From an uncultured Lachnospiraceae bacterium (GTDB lineage Bacteria > Bacillota > Clostridia > Lachnospirales > Lachnospiraceae), in the NCBI GenBank assembly GCA_934418125.1, contig CAKRWT010000026.1, forward strand, positions 1 through 32,303: 32,303 nt of DNA, given 5' to 3'. Each line of letters starts with the position of its first letter. The first letter of the stretch is position 1. The translations under genes were made by a program, and so were the position numbers. This document shows, in pieces, positions 28,946-32,303 of this stretch. The notes under the pieces are model-generated. The model ran no database searches and had not been told where the DNA came from. It saw nothing but the letters and a program-made list of their open reading frames with translations.

Positions 28946-29650
28946 TCAAATATTCCTGCTCGAAAAATAACTGTGCAGATACTCTCTCATGGACAGGTAT
29001 CTTTCATTTTTTACTTTGACTAATTCTAAATCACACCAGAATGTGTCTTTGACACTCGATCCCGGACAAGGTTCCGGATAATACCCTTCTTCCAGCCACT
29101 CCATATAGTCCGCTCCATTTTCAAATAAACAGTCTAAAATAAGCGTCAGTTGTTCTCTTACTTTTTCCTGCGAATATGGATATGCACCGGGGCTGTCCAT
29201 GATATTCGTTGCATGATGAAGTGCCCAATTAACGGCAGTCATGTTATTAGAAGTTCTTTTCGTCACATCAGCTCCTAATGAAATCATTTTTTTCATAAGC
29301 AGCAATGCCCTGTCAGATTCTGTAAATTTTCCCTCCACTTCCTCTTTACTACTATATTTATTAACACATAAGCTCATCAACACGGCTGTAATGGCATCAA
29401 ATAATACAGGTGCCCTCACACCGGAATCATCATCCTCTGCCTCCATAAAATTAACATCTATTCCCGACTCAATTAAGAAATCCGCAATATCGAATTTACC
29501 CGTTTTAAAGGCAACCTGCAAAAGAGATTGTCCATGGTCTTTCTTCGGTTTTGGACCAGATACACTGTTTAGTAACTCAGGCTTATTCGTTATAATCCTT
29601 TTCAATTCATCAAAATTTCCCTGTCTCAATAAAGTAAATAATTTTTGCAC
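28946..29650 (-). CDS. Ankyrin-repeat protein
   Basis: The 234-residue protein has ankyrin-like repeats: LFTLLRQGNFDELKRIITNKPELLNS (about 4-29), then GQSLLQVAFKTGKFDIADFLIESGIDVNF, and further on LLLMKKMISLGADVTKRTSNNMTAVNWALHHA. A C-terminal part without clear repeats ends YLHSYFSSRNI. It has no signal peptide. The start is GTG at 29650 behind AAAGGGG. In bacteria such solitary ankyrin proteins often bind a partner protein, including as immunity proteins to contact-dependent toxins, but no toxin gene is seen. A short open frame ends 12 bp upstream. Confidence 0.82.
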   Translation of the reverse strand: MQKLFTLLRQGNFDELKRIITNKPELLNSVSGPKPKKDHGQSLLQVAFKTGKFDIADFLIESGIDVNFMEAEDDDSGVRAPVLFDAITAVLMSLCVNKYSSKEEVEGKFTESDRALLLMKKMISLGADVTKRTSNNMTAVNWALHHATNIMDSPGAYPYSQEKVREQLTLILDCLFENGADYMEWLEEGYYPEPCPGSSVKDTFWCDLELVKVKNERYLSMREYLHSYFSSRNI

Positions 29651-29662
29651 CCCAACACCCCT

Positions 29663-29851
29663 TTATTCATATTCTCTTCCAGCTTCAACGCCTGGTAAGA
29701 TACTCGAAAAATTGCATGTTTTAACTTTCTCACAAGCAAAATCCCTGTTTATTAATCGTACCATATATGGAGCTATAAATATAGAAGAAATGAACGTTAT
29801 CACCCCTTTCCAGCTTCTTCGATACAAATCCTTATGATTGAATTGGCGATA
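29663..29851 (-). other. Open 62-codon stretch without recognisable start, upstream of the ankyrin gene
   Basis: A stop-free minus-strand frame ends at 29663 and includes a hydrophobic part (GVITFISSIFIAPYMV) and an ending SSILPGVEAGREYE. It has no credible start or ribosome site of its own. It may be the tail of a lost gene. I do not recognise the family. This accounts for most of the otherwise gene-free region 29651-29869. Confidence 0.25.
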
Positions 29852-29869
29852 TTATAAATTCATGCGGTA

Positions 29870-30055
29870 TTACCTATCTATCCACTGTATAAATGCTGTT
29901 TTATCTGTGCTGTTGTAACCGGCATTTCTATAAAAATTCAGTGTACTCTCTTCCTTTGAACCGGTAAGTAACATCATTTTATAGCAATTACATTCCTCTG
30001 CAATTTTCTTTGCATAATTTAGGCAATCTGTTGCATACCCCTTACGCTCCAGATT
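29870..30055 (-). pseudogene. C-terminal remnant of a GNAT acetyltransferase
   Basis: A 61-codon stretch reads NLERKGYATDCLNYAKKIAE, continues with CYKMMLLTGSKEESTLNFYR and ends with NAGYNSTDKTAFIQWIDR and a stop. RKGYAT is the acetyl-CoA loop and FYRNAGY the usual C-terminal element of GNAT enzymes. The N-terminal half is absent: upstream in this frame there is no start, and the sequence runs into the lipoprotein gene at 30019-30282 in another frame. It is a second acetyltransferase fossil in this region, unrelated in sequence to the one at 27351-27437. Confidence 0.78.
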
Positions 30056-30282
30056 GGCTCCACCATTGTTCCATGCTTATAATATCTCAGTTCCTGAATA
30101 TCCGGAAGCGGTGTAATCTCAATATTTTGCTGATTCTCCGTGTTCTCTGTGTCTGCTCCTATCGTCCTGTCTTCCTGCATTTTATCCGGCTGATTTCCAG
30201 GCCACTTTCCGCAGCCTGCAATCAACGCCGCCCACGTAGTAAATGCCATCAGCAATAACCAGCCTTTCTTTCCTTTTTTCAT
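30019..30282 (-). CDS. Small lipoprotein, probably truncated at its 3' end
   Basis: The 87-residue frame has a basic N-terminus, a hydrophobic core and a lipobox (AALIAGC, Cys at about 25), then a polar linker (NTENTENQQNIEITPLPD). After ELRYYKHGTMVEPIWSV the frame enters the GNAT remnant DNA and ends GMQQIA. The last dozen or so residues are therefore probably chimeric and the original domain is lost. The start overlaps the stop of the TMEM43-like gene as ATGA (4 bp), so it was the last gene of that membrane operon. It is exported and lipid-anchored if expressed. The function is unknown. Confidence 0.6.
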   Translation of the reverse strand: MKKGKKGWLLLMAFTTWAALIAGCGKWPGNQPDKMQEDRTIGADTENTENQQNIEITPLPDIQELRYYKHGTMVEPIWSVRGMQQIA

Positions 30283-31121
30283 AAGCCACTTCCATCTTCC
30301 TTTTGATCACACTTCTTCAAGAGCATCCGAATGCCTGTCGACAGCAGTAAAACTGTTAATACGACCCTGAAAATGCTGACTCCACCAGAAGACATGCCAC
30401 TTTTTTTGAGTGCGGTTTTTTTATCCAGTTCTCCGCTTAGCATATTGGGTGTCGCCCCTTTTACATAAGTCAGGGTCCCCTGCTCCTGAATGCCGATTAC
30501 CGTCACCATATCCCCATCGCTCTGATAAGGAACGGAATACTGATAACGCCGATCGCCTTCCTCGAAGACTTCTCTGCCCATTCGCTGTGTTCCGATGAAC
30601 TTCTCTCCTCGGTGTTTACGGTCTGTAAGGATAGTAAGTCCTGCCTTCTCCAGCGTCTCCTCATCAAATTCGTATTCTTTTCCCAGCATAAGCTGTTCGA
30701 TAAATTCCTCGGACAGATGATAGGCTCCCACATCTGCTGCGCCCTGGAAGATTTCCATGCCGCCCACGCCCAAATCGGAATTCCATTCCATATTCGACTC
30801 TGTCATCGAACCATTCCATTCTTTCAGCTTCAGTTTTTTTGCGCTTCGCATGGCACACGGGGCATGGATCGTGAGTCCCAGTTCGTCATCATAAGCCGGT
30901 TCCAGAACCTTCAGTTCTCCACAGACAATCACGGTCTTTCCATCATTTGCCGGATCATAGCTTCCCTGTCCTACATATACCACATCATCCACTTTTCCTT
31001 GAATGGCCGCACGCTTTGTACCATACGATTTCACGGTAGAGACAGCGCAAAGTAAGCCGAGCAGTATCACAATTACCGCACCTGTTTTTTTGTTTTTCCC
31101 CGGTTTCTGGGTTTTCTTCAT
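30279..31121 (-). CDS. TMEM43-like membrane protein
   Basis: The protein has about 280 residues, with one N-terminal helix (about 15-32), a large extracellular middle and one C-terminal helix (about 252-270). The middle contains GKTVIVCGELKVLEPAYDDE, LTIHAPCAMRSAKKLKLKEW, VGAYHLSEEFIEQL and VTVIGIQEQGTL, which follow the pattern of the TMEM43 family. I chose the ATG at 31121, because an upstream ATG at 31127 abuts the GAGGG site. The next gene overlaps by 4 bp. The function in bacteria is not known. A membrane-organising role with the neighbouring multi-pass protein is a guess from context. Confidence 0.6.
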   Translation of the reverse strand: MKKTQKPGKNKKTGAVIVILLGLLCAVSTVKSYGTKRAAIQGKVDDVVYVGQGSYDPANDGKTVIVCGELKVLEPAYDDELGLTIHAPCAMRSAKKLKLKEWNGSMTESNMEWNSDLGVGGMEIFQGAADVGAYHLSEEFIEQLMLGKEYEFDEETLEKAGLTILTDRKHRGEKFIGTQRMGREVFEEGDRRYQYSVPYQSDGDMVTVIGIQEQGTLTYVKGATPNMLSGELDKKTALKKSGMSSGGVSIFRVVLTVLLLSTGIRMLLKKCDQKEDGSGL

Positions 31122-31172
31122 CTTCATCCCTCTTTCTTTTTAAATCATCCACCACTGCTCTTTTTTGTTGCT

Positions 31173-32303
31173 TTATGGATAGGGATTCATGATCATATAA
31201 ACAGTCATAGCATACAACGGTAATACAATGAGTAATGGCAGTGCCCAGTTTCCCATTGTCTCCCTGACATTCTTCCAACGCATAAGTAATGTTTTCCTGT
31301 TCTCTCTCTTCTGGTGAATGCGTTTTCGTTTTCCGTTTTCCAGAAGCTGAAAGATTACCGGTGAATCATAAACCTCTATTCGTCCAAATACGGCAAATCC
31401 TGCCATCGAAATGGGAAGAGCCAGACACAGCCAGATGATATTGTAACTATAATCCAGCTGCTGAAACATCGTCCAGTCACCGGAACCAATACACTTAAAT
31501 GTGGTGAGAATCCATGCCAGAATGCAAGTGGAAGCATTCACCAGCAGAAGAATCATCGCAATCTTTGCGATACGCCCCAACGAGTAGAACACCAGTTGTA
31601 CTGGAAGTTCCTTTCCGCCAATTGTTTCAAAGAACACCGGTTTTATGGAGTCATCTGGTCTTTTCTTTTCTTCCTCGCTGATACTCTTAAGAATCTTTCT
31701 CCGAACTCTGGCCTCTCTTCCCTTACTGAACACCGTAAACAGAATCAGCGCCGCCACCAGTCCTGCCATGCCAACCAGTTCAAACAGTTCCTTCAGATTC
31801 ATCGGCACACCGCCATAATTCCGGAATGCAAAAAAGAAAAAAATCATCACTGCCAGCGTTCCAAGCAGCGGCTCGATCACCCAGGGATAGGTCCTGGTTT
31901 CTTTTTCCGCCAATACAGATACTTTGCCTGTCTGTCCATTCACTGCCGCCTGCACTTCTCCGCAATCCATAAAATAGACCGGAAGAAATGCCGGCAGACG
32001 AAGCAATGCTTCTGACTCCGGATACAATGCCAGTCCGGTTGTCTGCATCGTGCGTTCCACAGTTGGACGATACTCCTCTGCCACCTCTTCAAACACACGG
32101 CGTCTTAACTCCGCGCCATCTGCAGTCGGAACCTCTGCTGCATGGCCTGCAATATATCCAAATTGAAATGGCTCCAGTTCATCCCACAAAAATGGTTCCA
32201 TTCCATTTAATAACAGGTTGTTGCAGCGATCCGTCACATTGACTGCCACATGCTCCAGAAATCCTCCGCATTCATAATGTCTGTTGGAATTGTCTCTGGT
32301 CAC
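31173..32303 (-). CDS. Multi-pass membrane protein, partial (5' end outside window)
   Basis: The frame is open to the window edge, so the N-terminus is missing. Of the visible 376 residues, the first 100 or so are soluble (PFQFGYIAGHAAEVPTADGA), leading to LPVYFMDCGEVQAAVNGQTG (about 107-126). This AVNGQTGKV element is typical of a family of membrane proteins that often start with a zinc ribbon. About six hydrophobic helices follow, separated by a basic cytoplasmic loop with KSISEEEKKRPDDS. The gene lies about 50 bp upstream of the TMEM43-like gene on the same strand. Its role is unknown. Confidence 0.7.
   Translation of the reverse strand: MTRDNSNRHYECGGFLEHVAVNVTDRCNNLLLNGMEPFLWDELEPFQFGYIAGHAAEVPTADGAELRRRVFEEVAEEYRPTVERTMQTTGLALYPESEALLRLPAFLPVYFMDCGEVQAAVNGQTGKVSVLAEKETRTYPWVIEPLLGTLAVMIFFFFAFRNYGGVPMNLKELFELVGMAGLVAALILFTVFSKGREARVRRKILKSISEEEKKRPDDSIKPVFFETIGGKELPVQLVFYSLGRIAKIAMILLLVNASTCILAWILTTFKCIGSGDWTMFQQLDYSYNIIWLCLALPISMAGFAVFGRIEVYDSPVIFQLLENGKRKRIHQKRENRKTLLMRWKNVRETMGNWALPLLIVLPLYAMTVYMIMNPYP

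Noticed and set aside
29241..29837. Plus-strand 198-codon frame over the ankyrin gene and its upstream region
   Set aside because: It is the antisense of ankyrin repeats and has no family motif or ribosome site.

Overview
The window reads as chromosome of a low-to-mid GC Gram-positive anaerobe of the Clostridia, most likely a gut Lachnospiraceae. Pointers are the strong AGGAGG-type ribosome sites, lipoprotein substrate-binding proteins with Thr/Glu-rich linkers, paired chromate-transporter genes, an oleate hydratase and a GH36 alpha-galactosidase. The genus is inference. I see no rRNA, tRNA, CRISPR array, insertion sequence or prophage.

Layout. 1-1.56 kb (+): the end of a MATE exporter and a tRNA-dihydrouridine synthase. 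1.5-2.5 kb (-): a two-gene unit of a small MotA-like membrane protein and a membrane-anchored LuxR regulator. 2.65-5.2 kb (-): a polar amino acid-type ABC importer whose binding protein is circularly permuted, preceded by a structured leader. 5.2-9.0 kb (-): alpha-galactosidase and an NhaC antiporter. 9.1-13.4 kb (-): oleate hydratase, a TetR-family regulator and a MATE exporter, with a likely operator before the hydratase. 13.5-17.7 kb (+): a second, canonical ABC importer followed by an AbgB-like amidohydrolase. 17.7-19.7 kb (-): xanthine salvage (xpt, pbuX). 19.8-23.8 kb (-): a hybrid histidine kinase overlapping the first of two short chromate-transporter genes. 23.9-24.8 kb (-): a CorA-type channel. 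25.0-27.3 kb (-): a WYL regulator, a DUF3795-YjbR fusion and a GyrI-like protein. 27.3-30.3 kb (-): an accessory stretch with a ZmaR-like GNAT, an ArsC/Spx-like protein, an ankyrin protein and several gene fossils. 30.0-32.3 kb (-): a membrane locus with a truncated lipoprotein, a TMEM43-like protein and a multi-pass protein cut by the window edge.

How the genes work together. Most units are transport plus a matching enzyme or regulator: importer plus peptidase-like hydrolase, purine permease plus phosphoribosyltransferase, fatty-acid hydratase plus TetR regulator plus exporter, sensor kinase plus transporter pair. The most unusual object is the binding protein at 4207-5088: the half that normally ends such a protein comes first, directly after the signal peptide, and the half that normally begins it comes last. 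Its mRNA leader can form mutually exclusive stems. The 27.3-30.3 kb stretch is the second place to look, because three gene ends survive there as out-of-frame or internally deleted remnants that ordinary gene calling would miss.
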